The notes under the pieces are model-generated. The model ran no database searches and was not told where the DNA came from. It saw nothing but the letters and a program-made list of their open reading frames with translations. Below, piece by piece: positions 1 to 16,275 of a stretch of DNA of 64,000 bases. Position numbers and translations under genes: made by a program. The first letter of the stretch is position 1, and every line of letters starts with the position of its first letter. Source of the stretch: Medicago truncatula (lineage: Eukaryota > Streptophyta > Magnoliopsida > Fabales > Fabaceae). The stretch lies in NCBI RefSeq assembly GCF_003473485.1, contig NC_053048.1, positions 37,320,755 to 37,384,754 of the forward strand, written 5' to 3'.

Positions 1-628
1 CAGTTTTAATTGTAATTATTTTTTTAGTTGATAAACAAATAATAACCGAAGAAAATCACACAAGTGCTCCTAGCAAGGTTGCCTTGGTAGCAATTGGTTA
101 TTGATAACTTTCTATAATTTTGAATTCTATTTGCTTTAGTATGCAGTCAATTTACCAACCCATTCATTTGACTCAGGAAAATCTTGGTCAAGGGATTAAG
201 CCTGTTTAACTCAAACTAAAAAAATCTGGTCATTTGGTGTGACGCCTTGCTCTGGTTTTCGTAGGGTATGGAAATAACAGTATTCCATAAACAGTATTAG
301 TCTTACAATCATTTAGGACAATGTTGACAAAAAATAAGTGGTCGACTACACTAAGTTTAGGTGGTTATTCATTAGAATGAATTCAAATTTATCATAGTGA
401 GAACCATAATTTATTAGAATGAGTTGAGATTAAAGATGAGATTCATGTCCAAAATAGATGGTTAGATACACACTAGAGAATAGAGATTCATATTGATCGA
501 GTTTAATTTTGTATTGAATCGACATATGACTTACATGTTTTGTAAGATAGTGATAATCATTGCTTCATTTCTATGACGAGTTTTTACTTGTGTAGTATGT
601 ATTTTATTAACAAATGTTATTTCCTCAG
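1..628. other. Left flank; probably intron of the EMC10 gene
   Basis: I see no exon here that I can support. The stretch is AT-rich and runs straight into the polypyrimidine tract and AG acceptor at 627-628 that precedes the EMC10 exon, so most or all of it is probably intron. The 5' exons of that gene are probably left of the window. Confidence 0.5.
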
Positions 629-994
629 GACGCCAATATTTACGGAAGAGCTGATTGGCGGAGAGGGGATAGAAGGTGAACTTGTACAGCCAATAGAAAG
701 ATCCTTTTGGGCCAAATACGTGAGTATACAACATAAATGCTGCTGGTTTGATCGTAAAGCCAGTTTTATTTTGTTTATTGTTTAATTAAACTATACATAC
801 ATACTAATTTCTCTGTATGGGACCTTTCTTAATGTCAGTGGATGTACATGATCCCTCTTGGACTCATTGTAATGAATGCCGTCACCCAAGCAGCGAATAT
901 GCCTGAGGAACAGGCTGGTGGTCAAGCTGGGGCACCGCCGCAGCAAGGAACTGCAGTACAGAGGGGAACAAATTCTGGTGTGCGTAGACGATGA
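629..994 (+). CDS. EMC10: ER membrane protein complex subunit 10, C-terminal part (5' truncated by window)
   Basis: Two exons are visible: 629-719 and 839-994, joined by a GT/AG intron; the stop TGA is at 992-994. The spliced frame (entering in phase 1) contains the motif SFWAKYWMYMIPLGLIVMN followed by a Gly/Gln/Pro-rich tail that ends in VRRR. The FxAKYWMY-IP transmembrane helix after an acidic, luminal segment is the hallmark of the EMC10 C-terminus. Family knowledge: EMC10 is a single-pass subunit of the ER membrane protein complex, which inserts tail-anchored and multipass proteins into the ER membrane. The intron falls inside the membrane helix, between Tyr and Trp. The N-terminal signal peptide and luminal beta domain are not in the window. 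Identification rests on the tail motif only. Confidence 0.8.
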
Positions 995-1295
995 TAATTT
1001 GGTGTCGTTTACCTAAGAAACCATTATTTATGGACATTGACGATGAATGCAATTTAGTTTGACCTTATGTAACATTTCAAAATAATTTAGTTACGTGTAT
1101 AAGCTCTTTATTTTTTTTTGTTGTGAACTTTGAAGGGAGTTAAATTTTCCAAGTAGATTGAGTAAATTAATGTCATTTAAGTTTTAACACGAAAATCCAG
1201 TTTGGTTTCATCTGGTTTTGGTGATGATTCTGAGGCTGTGTTAGATGTGAAGAAATATTCAATAGTTTTGAATTGTATGACATTTTTTAGATTGG

Positions 1296-1440
1296 GTTTA
1301 TTTAATGATAGTTTTAAATGTGATAGTTGTGATAGTTTTATATATATATATATATAGTTGTGATAGTTAAAAAAAAAGAAAAAGTATAAGGTTTATTTAA
1401 TGATAGTTTTAAATGTGATAGTTGTTGTGATAGTTAAATA
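1296..1440. repeat. Direct duplication of a ~48-bp unit around a TA microsatellite
   Basis: The string beginning GTTTATTTAATGATAG occurs near 1297 and again near 1390, each followed by copies of TGTGATAG. Between them lie a short (TA)n run at about 1340-1356 and an A-rich run. Confidence 0.7.
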
Positions 1441-1930
1441 TAAATATATTTTTTAAAAAAGTATTGAAGTTGGATATATCAATTTTGACACTGCTACACA
1501 CACATATGAAGAGTGGTGCATACTGAAACAAGAACCAAAGCCACGTTACTTTTTTCCAAAATATTATCAGACATACAAATTTGACAATAATTTAGTTGCT
1601 GCAGTTGAAATAAAAATGTGGTTTTTTTTTAGGGAAAATATGTGGTTAACTACGTTTAATTGGTTCATGAATACTGAATGTAATTAACCATATTTTCTAA
1701 CGTCATTAATTCAAATGTAATTTTATCTATTTTGATAAAATAATCGATCTATTAATCATTTTAATATTCTTCAAATTTACATAAAAATCGTGGTTAATGA
1801 CATCCAAAATCATTAACCATGTATTCAACTGATTAATACATCTATTTTTTTTTATCATGATTTTAGTGTAAATTTGTCTCCACATAAATTTGATTAATAG
1901 ATCTATTTTGTTGCGATGAATAGTGATTAA

Positions 1931-2028
1931 TGAATATCATGTGTTGCATTCAAATTTACACAAAAGTCATGATATTCATTAACCATGTATTGCATTCAAA
2001 TTTACACAAAAATCATGGTAATGACATT
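1931..2028. repeat. Tandem duplication of a ~49-bp unit
   Basis: Two near-identical adjacent units share TTGCATTCAAATTTACAC and a following TCATG block. Shorter direct and inverted relatives with TTAACCATG lie from about 1780, so this is probably the remains of a foldback element. Confidence 0.6.
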
Positions 2029-2089
2029 CAAAATCGTAGTTTTTTTAATCATAAAGTTACCAAATGTATTAAAAGAAAAGTATAATATT

Positions 2090-3470
2090 GGAGTGGCTAA
2101 GCCAAATCCCAATAAAACCAGGAAAAAAATAAGAGTAAAGAAAAAGAACAAGAATCCTCCCAAGAAGTCTACCACTTCAAAGAGAGAGCATCAAAACTAC
2201 CAAAAGTGGTACAAAGATCACTCCCACTGAGTGCTACCAGTAAAGTCTAGCTATTCAACACCTGCTATGGCAGAAACAGGTACTGTTAATCCAAGAAAAA
2301 CAAACCAGTCCAGCAACAGAACTAGCAGTATATAAGAAAAAGTCAAAATATCAACAGAATCCTCTCTATCCAACTACTAAGATAGATTCAGCAACCACCC
2401 AAAATAACAGAAGCCGAAACCAAATATGAACAGCAACTGCAGAATACAGAACTGTCAACATGACCGTCACAAATCTTTGGGATTGCTTTTGATAACACCC
2501 TTTTTGGAACAAGTTTCTATGTGCTCACGACTTGTGCTTTGAACACCTGCGATGCAAGGATGAGCTGTATTTGCATATTTGGAAGTGATGACTGGTTGAG
2601 AATCACCATGGTGAGAGTTATTTTCTCAGTTGGGCATGTGGAGACCATTGGACTCCTGAACAATTTTCAAAAGCTGTTTTGTTATCCATACCCTGAGATT
2701 CTTCTGGCTATTTTGTAATACATTGCAATTGCTTACTGCAAAAGGTATCTCTGGTTGAAGATTTGGTAAGTAGTATTAGTGGTATCTACCAAATCAACTA
2801 ACTTAATAGAGTTTTCTACTGTTGCAGCACACTCCATACTCTTACCAGCAACCTCATTATTATTGTTACTATTTCCTTTGTTGTTCTATAACAACATGTT
2901 CTCTTCGATACTCTCACTAGTGTTACCTCTGGAATCATGTTTCTCATTGGTAATTATCTATCTTACCTTTGGAAATTTGTAGAATGGCAACCTCAGTTTG
3001 TGTGTCCTTAGCCAAGCTAGACTTAAAGTGTTGCAAGTTAACATTTGTAGTGCTTGCCAAATTCTCCAAAACAGTCTTCATGTTTCGAAATACCACAGTA
3101 ACAGGGATATTGGCTTCTATATTATTTTCAAGCTGTCTCAGATTTTGCTATGAGACTAACTGTTGCTTTTCCACATCCTCAGTTTCCTTATTCAAAATAG
3201 CCAAATTTTCTGATAGAACCTTGCCCTTTTCAACATTGCTGGTGTGGCACTGCTTACCATCTTTAGACAAGTTTAGAATTTTATTCGCCATCTTATTGCA
3301 CTGTTGAATTGAATGCCCAATTAACCTACAGTTGTTGCAGAATAACGACTATTTTTCGTACTCAATTCCCACATTGAAGGCATGACCTTCCCTTTCCACC
3401 AACACATTATTGTAGATTTTGCCGGACAGGTCTGTATCAACTAGTGACCAAATAGCCTAGCCTTTGAGGA
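2090..3470 (-). pseudogene. Decayed LINE ORF1 (gag-like, DUF4283 / CCHC zinc knuckle type)
   Basis: Read on the minus strand, about 3440-3300 encodes a frame with the block DTDLSGKIYNNVLVEREG, then a zinc knuckle CNNCRLIGHSIQQC (CX2CX4HX4C), then an acidic/Lys-rich, poorly conserved tail down to about 2090. This is the layout of the DUF4283 plus zf-CCHC_4 proteins of plant non-LTR retrotransposons. The frame is broken: there is a stop just before the zinc knuckle, another about 60 codons after it, and at least one frameshift near 2950. No intact reverse transcriptase follows. It is therefore a dead fragment. The left boundary is approximate. Confidence 0.65.
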
Positions 3471-3981
3471 ATCATCTAAAGCTAGAGGTGTTCCCGCCTC
3501 CGACACAATTTAAATCAAAAGTCTTGGCGGCTAATATTCTTGCGGCAAGTCTAATAACCAGAGTTAATTGTGTTCATTTGATGATTAATGAGCTGCGATG
3601 TTTTATTATATCCATTAACGGATCCATTGAATGTGATTTACCATGCATTTAAATCGCGTTAGACTATTAATTATGTAAAAAAATAACACAACACTTGTTT
3701 TTGCATGTCAGGAGTAGAAGTGTTAAAAGTTGTGTCCATTGATCACAATATTTATAAGCATTTAGTATGATGGGAAGAAAACAATCCTAAACAAACTCGT
3801 GCACATTACATAATATACTTTGCAACAAGGCTTGGAACCAAACTATATATCATTATTAAGTTTCCAATAAATTAACACCAGATGGAACATACTATCAATA
3901 TCAAGGTGAACATAATTCATAACTAATACATAAACTCTTGTCAATCAGATAACAGATAACAAAGAAGGCCGCTTTATACCA
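3471..3981. other. Intergenic; presumed 3' UTR and downstream region of CRT3
   Basis: AT-rich sequence with no coding frame I can support. The part adjoining 3981 is presumably the CRT3 3' UTR (minus strand). Confidence 0.4.
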
Positions 3982-8992
<5,011 letters not shown>

Positions 8993-9594
8993 TTGCGGAA
9001 TAAGCAATTTTTGTTCTGACACTGCTATTTCCAGTTCCAGAATGAGTTTACTTATAGAAAACTAAACCACTTCTTTGTCCCTAGACTTTGTGTTAATTAC
9101 TTTTATGCCACCATGCTAAAATATTCCCGTGAAACTTTATCAAACAAATACTAAATTCAGTAAAAAAAACACTAAATTCATTATTGGATAATATACTTAA
9201 TACTCTATTCATACACTAAAAAATAATAAACTGTATTAATCAGAATTGAATTGAACTTGGACCCCTTGAATAAGGTTTTGTGTTTGAACCTTGTGATGGA
9301 AAATATATGGTTCGAATAAAAGGCCTTTATTAAAGTTGTCCAACATATTTTTCTACGTAAAATTGTCTTCGATCAAAGTTAGTGAACACTTCTCACAATA
9401 ACATGGTTATAAAAAATATAAAATAAAATAAAATATTAAAAAAATATATGATTAAAATTACTTTCGTCATTTCAATTTTTAAATCCTACTCTTTTTTTTC
9501 TTCTTCTAACATTTACTCATTAATCAGAATTTTCGTTGATAAAAAGTATTAATTTATGTCAATTAAACACTCCAGTAGTATAAATTTATATTTA
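8993..9594. other. Upstream region of CRT3
   Basis: Probable 5' UTR and promoter of CRT3 (minus strand), followed by AT-rich spacer. I cannot point to a specific TATA box or factor site with confidence. Confidence 0.35.
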
Positions 9595-9605
9595 ACTCTT
9601 TTGTG

Positions 9606-10432
9606 CCCGTGAGCATAGCTCGGTTGGCAGGGACAATGCATTGTTATATGTAAGGGCCGGGGTTCGAACCCCGGACACAATGGTAAAACAAATTCAACAA
9701 TCCTCAACACCCACTTTTTCAATTCTCAACACTCCACATCATTTTCTCTCTCTTAATTCAACACTCATTCAATTTTTATCTCTCCAATAGTTTTTTCATT
9801 CAACACTCTACCCCGCCACCTTTTATTTTTTATTCTTATTTAATTTTATATTTTTGTTTTTATAATTACATAAAATTACAATTATCGATTATAATTAAAT
9901 TAAAATGAAAAAACACTTAACAACTTTTTTTTTTTTGTAAAAACAAAATTTATTTAAATAATTTATTTTTTATTTTCTTAACTTAAATTTGGGGTGTTGA
10001 ATTGATTGTTAGTGTGATCCATTTCATTAAATAAAGACTAAAACTTCAAAAGAAAAGTTAATAGAAAGCTAATAATAAGATTAAGAGAGTTAAAAACTTG
10101 GTTTTTTTTTCTGTGTCCAAATCAAATGATCCAAGTATCGAGGAAAAAAATATCACGAATTTTGGTAAAAAATATATATATTTTGCAATGAAATAATTAA
10201 GTCCAAAATATTAAGATGATAAAAATCCAAACAGCCAATCGAAACCAGCCACGTGGCCCCCGCGTCAGAATTCAACATGTTTAATTCTTTCATCTACTCT
10301 CACCTCCACATCATATTTTTACCATTTTCAACACTCACATGCAATGGTTTCAATATGTTGAAGCTTGGTTTCAACAAGCCATTGCACTTGGTCTAAGGTG
10401 AATTCTAGCCACTAGGCTACCTGACAAAAAAA
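9606..10432 (+). mobile_element. tRNA-derived SINE split by a ~0.7-kb insertion
   Basis: The head at 9611-9682 has an A box (TAGCTCGGTTGGCAGG) and a B box (GGGGTTCGAACCCC). The tail at about 10393-10432 (GGTGAATTCTAGCCACTAGG, then poly-A) matches the tail of the uninterrupted minus-strand copy at 47446-47572. The whole is flanked by ACTCTTTTGTG (9595-9605) and ACTCTTGTG (10433-10441), consistent with a target-site duplication. The intervening ~0.7 kb is non-coding and AT-rich, and has CAATGG / CCATTG at its edges. Confidence 0.6.
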
Positions 10433-10441
10433 ACTCTTGTG

Positions 10442-12858
10442 TATGGAAATATTGTAGTTAAAAGTAAGGATCCATTTTAAATATCCCACATATTTTCTGA
10501 CTATCGTTAGAAACTTAATACTTCAAAATGAATAAAACAACCACTCCACGAGAAACATGATGTTGACCTTAATAGTTTTTTCTTGCTGCTTTGGGCGTAT
10601 TCTGTACGGGGTAAAATTTTTTGATGCTGATCAATGATCATCGTTGAAGACTTGAAAAACATGATGAATATATTAAATGGTATTGAAATTGTCCAATAGA
10701 TGGCCAATTTTGACGTAGCAATGGCCAATGGAATCATTTCATTCTTGCTTTTCTATGTAATTAATTTAATTTTTGGTTGTATGAAAGAGATAGGAAGTCA
10801 AAGTCTTCGTGACCTTCCAAAAGGGATCAAACCAAACTAGAAGGCAAGGGGAGAAAAATCCAATTTATATAGTTAATTTGTTTCCATACACCTTCGGGGA
10901 AGACTTGAATAGTCAATGACTCCAAGTCCGCTATCTTTGTGTGCCTCTTTAATCTTCCACTTGACGTACCCCACCATGACTCCACCAATGATCATGAAAA
11001 TTTCACCATTAACAAGCCATGCCCATTTTATTTTGATTATGTTTATCAATTCTCCAAAATACACCTTTTTTACCCTCTTAATCCTAGTAGTTATTAAATA
11101 ATTACGCTATATGTTTATGGATTGTAAGGTGGATTTACAGCATATATCCATATGCAGCAGTATTGGCTGAACATGTGGTCACTCCTTCGATGTGCAGTTC
11201 CTTGTCAAATGTGAGACCTTACCATGCTAGGCTCGCGCCCAAAAGCCGTAGTGTGTGATATTTGTACGCCAAATGGTGCCATATTGAAGCAAGGCTCAAG
11301 ATCTTGAACGAGAAACTGAGAACTCAATGCAGCTAACGTTTGGTGGTAGCAAGACGTCTTTGGTTCAACATTATTCTCAACATAAAGATTGAGCGGTAAT
11401 GGAGACATCAGGTTGTTAACGTCAAATGGCGTACTAAAAATCAGCAAGATATTTCGGTGATGCTTTACCTAGAACGTGTGCTCGCTTCATTATTGGTAGA
11501 CATTTAAGTTAGTTGTCTATGCAGAAGGGGGCCTCCAACTTCTCTGTATGGTTAATAGAGAAGAGAAGTCACCCGAGTGGTGGAATACGCAAGTTAATGT
11601 TATACTATTACGAATCATATTGTTGTGACTATTTTAAAAAGTATAGGTTAATGAGGCTATATTGGCCTGCAACACAGAGATGCTCGAATTGACTAGCAAT
11701 TAATTCGTTTGCAATTTATTTAACTCAGTCCAAATATAAGTTTGTCCATCACAGGCTACTTTGAATAGACTGGGACAGTTGAAATTAACAACTCCAAACA
11801 AAGTAGAAGAGAGAAAAATGATAGAGATTATACAACTAGATAGAGATAAAGACGAGTATAAGCGAACAAAAAATATTGACAAAATAAAAAACAAACAACA
11901 AGAATAAATTAATGATAAAGAAAGGACGGGGTGAAAACTGAGATAAAAGACCATTTAGCAATATTGCTTCTTACTTGATATTCACCCGACAGACCATGAT
12001 AACAGTACATATTGAAACCACGATAAAGGGAGAATTAAAAATTCACAGTGGAGAGAAAATAAGAGATCATAACAAATTGAAAAATGAACAAAATGCTAGT
12101 TCAAAATATGTCGACACGGCAACTCAATAAGTTTGTAGAGTCCATGACAAATAGATATAAGAGGATGAGAGGTTCAGATGGCTAGGCATTAGGGTTTATA
12201 CTGGTTTCATAACAACTTGATAATGTCTTAACATATTAGTAGCAAAATGACAATTGAATTTTGGGGAGCCACTTATCATGCGTTGAGACTAAACATAACT
12301 GGCAAATCATGGCACAGATAAGAAAACTAATGGGGGAGATAAGGAGAGGAGTGACAATCACATGGTTTGAACCCTAACATAACAATAATTAAACTAACAT
12401 TTGTCATTCAAAAAAGAAACACAACAAAACACGACATCCCTGATCAAGTTATCGTTCATACAGACTACATGTAATTGAAACATTACAGATGAAGTTATAC
12501 CCTCACATAACATGCAAACAAGACAATCAAACATAGTACGATTCATGAGCATACATTAAGAAGTGAGGACAGCGATAAGACCTTAATATTCTATAATCGT
12601 AAATCTAACAATTTTTATTGACATGAAAAATGGGAGCACAAAATGCAAAGTTATGTGATGCCAATACTAACAAAAGTAAAATACAACTCAAGCTGGCACA
12701 TCCCCAGCCAAACACACTTCTGGGATTTAGAAGGGCGAGGAAACAAAGTTCAATTTTAGAAGCAAACAAGTGGAGCAAAAAATGTCTTAAGTTGAATGAT
12801 TCTACACTACTTTATGATAAAGAAAATAAAAATTTTACAGCTAGCCTCATGAATTCCA
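10442..12858. other. Intergenic region with unrecognised ORF remnants
   Basis: Mostly AT-rich and without a gene I can name. Minus-strand frames at 10873-11064 (63 codons, with a hydrophobic segment FMIIGGVMVGYVKW followed by a basic stretch) and 11205-11447 (80 codons, less AT-rich) look more protein-like than the background, but neither has clear splice sites or a family I recognise. They may be fragments of a decayed gene or transposon. The part adjoining 12858 is presumably the 3' UTR of the ACP gene. Confidence 0.3.
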
Positions 12859-14734
12859 CTACTTTGCCTGAGGATGAGATGCAATGAAGTCAATTGCAAG
12901 ATTAACAGAGTTGATCTTGTCTGCTTCATTATCAGGAATCTCAAACCCAAACTCTTCCTCAAGAGCCATCACAATCTCTACAGCATCCAAACTATCCAAT
13001 CCAAGGTCATTCTGGAAATGAGCACTTGGGGTAACCTGACAAATGGAAAGAAGCACAGGCTCCATGTTAACAAGAGAGCATAAGCTAAAATTAAAATAGT
13101 ACACAATTGCTGGCAGAGGGATTTGAATTCTCCAAAATGACACACACACTTCAAACAGTAAAGTGTAAGGTTATTTAACAGTTGTGCAAGTTTACACTAT
13201 AGCCCAGTTCGGATTGGTTTATTTGTATACTAGCATATAAACTTGTGAGACTAATTGGGAGAGGTTATTTAAACAGCTTACGACATGTCCATTTAACTTC
13301 TTTCCTAAGCTCTCTAGGAAAACAGCTAATAACTTATTTGAAAACAGTTCGACTTTATTTCATCTCATGTGATAGAAATTGTTATACTTACGTACTTATA
13401 CGATAATCAATTAATTAAGCTGTAACTTGTAAGTTTATCCAAACAAAGCCTTAATCCATGAAATATTCACTTAAGAGAGATCTGACACTGGGCAGTGATA
13501 ATTTCATCGCAAACAGTAATGTTTATTTTGATGAAAGATCTAGCATAGAATACACCTCATATAACTAAAACAATATTATTATCGGTTGCTATATGATGTC
13601 TACAAACAAGTGTAGCTTAAAAATGATAGTATTTGAGAATTGAGGGTAATTCTTACATGGATACAATATCTACAGAACTTTAGAAAAAATTTACCAACAC
13701 AACCAATCAAAACCAAGGATTATATAGATATTTTTGCATTGCATTTTACTGGTGCCTTTAGCTTCATATAAGAATTGCTCATTGATGGCATGGTAAAGTG
13801 GGTAGCAACATTAAAGGAAGGTCATGAGTCTGTTTGATATATTTGAGCTCATCTACTCACGTAAGCATTCGAACATTGTTCAGGAGAGCTTATGGAAACA
13901 ACCAATGACACATCCATAAGCTAGATTATTTCCTTAAGGTCTCCAAAGTAGCTTATGAAGTGTTTGGATTGGCTTATCAGAGCTTATATACGACATAAGT
14001 TTTGTGAGACTCAGAAGAACTTGTGAAAACAGCTTATGACAATTTTCATAAGCTTTTTTCATGTTAATTTCATAAGTTCTCCAATGTAGGTTATAAAAAT
14101 AGCTTATAGCATATACAAAAATAATTTAACTTTATTTTACCTTTCGCTATATAAGTAGCTTATGTAAGCTTATACATATGCACTTATCATGCTATGCTAT
14201 AAGCTGCAAATAAGCTGTTTATCCAAACACGCCCTATAACTTATATGAAAACAATGTAATTCACTTTATCTTTAGTTATAGGAATAAAGAATTATGCTAT
14301 TAGTGCTTAATTAATCCGTTGATCCAAACATTACCTAATTATCGGAAATAATTTTTTTGCAAAATAAGTTAAAATAAATCAAGAACTAATGGCAAATAAA
14401 CCGGCAAAGTTAACAGCTAAACCTAACAATGACATCACGTTAATGATGAATGAAACAATAATTAGGAGATTGAAAAAAAAAACGAATAATAATAATAATA
14501 GTAGAAGAATAAATATACCTTAGAAGGATCAACTTTCTGGAAGTTTTTGACGCAAGAAACGACGCGATCTGTGACCTCAGATTTGTCGAGAAACGTACCC
14601 CTAACCTCTTCGCTGAAGCGACGAAGGAAAAAATTGGGAATAAGACGGAAAGGAGATTGGTGATTCAGTGGACGAGAATCAACCTGCACTCTCAAGTAGT
14701 TGATCAGAGGTAAACCGGTTCTTCTCGCCGCCAT
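12859..14734 (-). CDS. Mitochondrial acyl carrier protein
   Basis: Two exons (minus): 14519-14734 (72 codons) and 12859-13035 (58 codons plus stop TAG), with a 1.48-kb GT/AG intron in phase 0; 130 residues in all. The first ~45 residues are Arg-rich and nearly free of acids (MAARRTG..., [10 protein letters not shown]), a mitochondrial presequence. The ACP domain has [17 protein letters not shown], then [19 protein letters not shown], in which the Ser of DSL carries 4'-phosphopantetheine, and ends FIASHPQAK. Family role: carrier of growing acyl chains in mitochondrial type II fatty acid synthesis (octanoate for lipoic acid) and accessory subunit of respiratory complex I. The short length, presequence and [19 protein letters not shown] region point to a mitochondrial, not plastid, ACP. 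The intron contains two MITEs. The ATG chosen is the first that gives the MAAR start typical of plant mtACPs. Confidence 0.95.
13200..13452. mobile_element. MITE in the ACP intron (copy 1)
   Basis: The left end AGCCCAGTTCGGATTGG and the reverse complement of the right end (AAGGCTTTGTTTGGATAA) form diverged terminal inverted repeats of the GTTTGGAT type. The interior is AT-rich with no coding capacity. Confidence 0.45.
13958..14235. mobile_element. MITE in the ACP intron (copy 2)
   Basis: Terminal inverted repeats: left GAAGTGTTTGGATTGGCTTA, right reverse complement AGGGCGTGTTTGGATAAACA. Many internal AGCTTATA / TATAAGCT motifs also pair. This resembles the element at 25735-26457 in motif use. 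Confidence 0.6.
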
Positions 14735-14758
14735 TGTTGTAGATGTCAAAAACCTCAC

Positions 14759-14780
14759 TCTTCTCTCTCTCTCTCTCTGC
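14759..14780. promoter_or_regulatory. CT-rich tract in the ACP leader
   Basis: A (TC)n run lies about 25 bp upstream of the ACP start codon on the coding (minus) strand as GA repeats. Pyrimidine/purine tracts near the start are common in plant core promoters and leaders. No function can be shown here. Confidence 0.4.
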
Positions 14781-15598
14781 TTATAGCTCCACGCGATGAA
14801 TGAGATGAGAATAGTGAAGTTAGATGAAATGAAACCTTTGGTTCTAATATTGGGTTTTATGGGTTTTACCCGTTAGGCCCAAGCCCAATTTCAAGGTTGT
14901 GTTTGTGAAGATGCATACGTTGCTTATGTCAACTCCATAATCTAGGCTATGGTGTATTCATGTGAATTTAATTCAAATATATGTACCTTTCTGTCAAAAA
15001 ATATTAATATATATATGTACTTTATAAAGGAGAAATTATTGGTCCAAGTGGTAACAAATTTTTTTATTAAAAAGTTAGATAAGAAATACTATTAAGCAGA
15101 ACAATCGAAGCAAGAAATGTTAAGATTAAAAGAATATAAAAAAAACACTTAAACATATCGGCACTACCAAACCAACAAACACAAAAAAAAAATCAAAATC
15201 TAAGTGTAATCACTCCTAAGTATCTTAGCGGTTACGTATTTCATTGATAAAAATTGTAGGAAACACTCTTGGATTTAGTTTTAATCTAAATCAAAAATAA
15301 TAATATTATTTGTGTAAAAATATCATACATAAATTTAATTATACTTCATTGTATATCGCTTGGTTCGTTCCTGAGCCATTGAAAGAGATATGTTGTGATA
15401 CCATTTGTAATGCTCTAGTCTGCTTTCAAGTTTGTCGATCAATCCTAAAAACCAACACGACTCTTTTTATTGTGTTTTGTCATCATTCACACACTTTATG
15501 GTAGCTTCCAAAGAGTTATCCATCCAAAAATTGTTCAAAGTTAAGCACGCTTAAGTATGAAATTCTTATCTCAAGGGCTATAAAAAAATAATATGCAT
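14781..15598. other. Intergenic: ACP upstream region and AT-rich spacer
   Basis: Holds the probable promoter of the ACP gene near 14781-14950, then AT-rich sequence. No coding frame is convincing. Confidence 0.4.
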
Positions 15599-15607
15599 AT
15601 TGTTGGT

Positions 15608-15766
15608 GAGAAGCTCTTTTATGAGCACAACCCTAAATTTTAGATGAGAATAAAATTAGATGATGTTGATTGATGTAAATATATTATTTTTGTTTTAATT
15701 TTTCCATTTGATGTGAGTGTGCCCAAATGCTTTTCATTTGGGGTTGTGACCATAAAAGAATTTTTC
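15608..15766. mobile_element. 159-bp Mutator-like MITE with 9-bp target duplication
   Basis: ATTGTTGGT flanks the element on both sides (15599-15607 and 15767-15775). Terminal inverted repeats: left GAGAAGCTCTTTTATGAGCA, right reverse complement GAAAAATTCTTTTATGGTCA. The 9-bp duplication fits the Mutator superfamily. Confidence 0.7.
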
Positions 15767-15775
15767 ATTGTTGGT

Positions 15776-16275
15776 ATAGGTAGTATCGATCAATCCTTAT
15801 GACCTTCCTTCAATCATATAGTCTCGTACTTTCATGGTTTCAGAATCTCTTTCATTTCGATGTAATTTGATTCACTCATGTATTGCTTTGCTAAAAGAAT
15901 GCCAAGAGTCGGTCATTATATGTGTCATGCGCACCGTCGATCACTCCCAATCCTCGTTGGCTTCAAGTGTCACTCTTTCGACATATTTTTTATTTGGTGC
16001 CTCTCCTGCAATGTTTTACTATCTAACTTGGTGGACCACATTACATGCATTTTGGTTTCAATTGACTATGATTAGATTACATTTCGAGGATCCATTATTG
16101 GAATTTGAACAATTGGTGTATTCTAATTTTCCTAATTGCCTTCTTCATTAACTAGATTTTTATTTACATGTGGGTTATTGTTAGTTTCATTACGGGTTGG
16201 AATTTCAAGGATCTTTTATTGCAAGTATGTTCCATTGGCTCCAATTTTGCCGAAACTGGACTCTTCGTAGTTGAA
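15776..16275. other. Spacer with an unassigned 105-codon open frame
   Basis: A plus-strand frame at 15834-16151 is open for 105 codons but shows no motif I recognise, and no splice sites link it to the LINE fragment that follows. It may be chance or transposon-derived. Confidence 0.25.

Larger units (their letters stand above)
995..2089. other. Intergenic, AT-rich spacer with short repeats
   Basis: This holds the presumed 3' UTR of EMC10 and low-complexity sequence. Two local duplications are listed separately. No coding frame is convincing. Confidence 0.5.

Noticed and set aside
8993-9022. CRT3 start at 9022
   Set aside because: The codon there is GTG; the first in-frame ATG is at 8990-8992 and gives a good signal peptide.
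9611-9682. tRNA gene (clear A and B boxes, GTTCGA loop)
   Set aside because: Acceptor ends do not pair, and the piece matches the head of a longer SINE with a non-tRNA tail and target duplications.
15834-16151. Independent 105-residue protein gene
   Set aside because: No recognisable domain, no splice context, and adjacent to a LINE fragment and a MITE; kept only as an unassigned frame.
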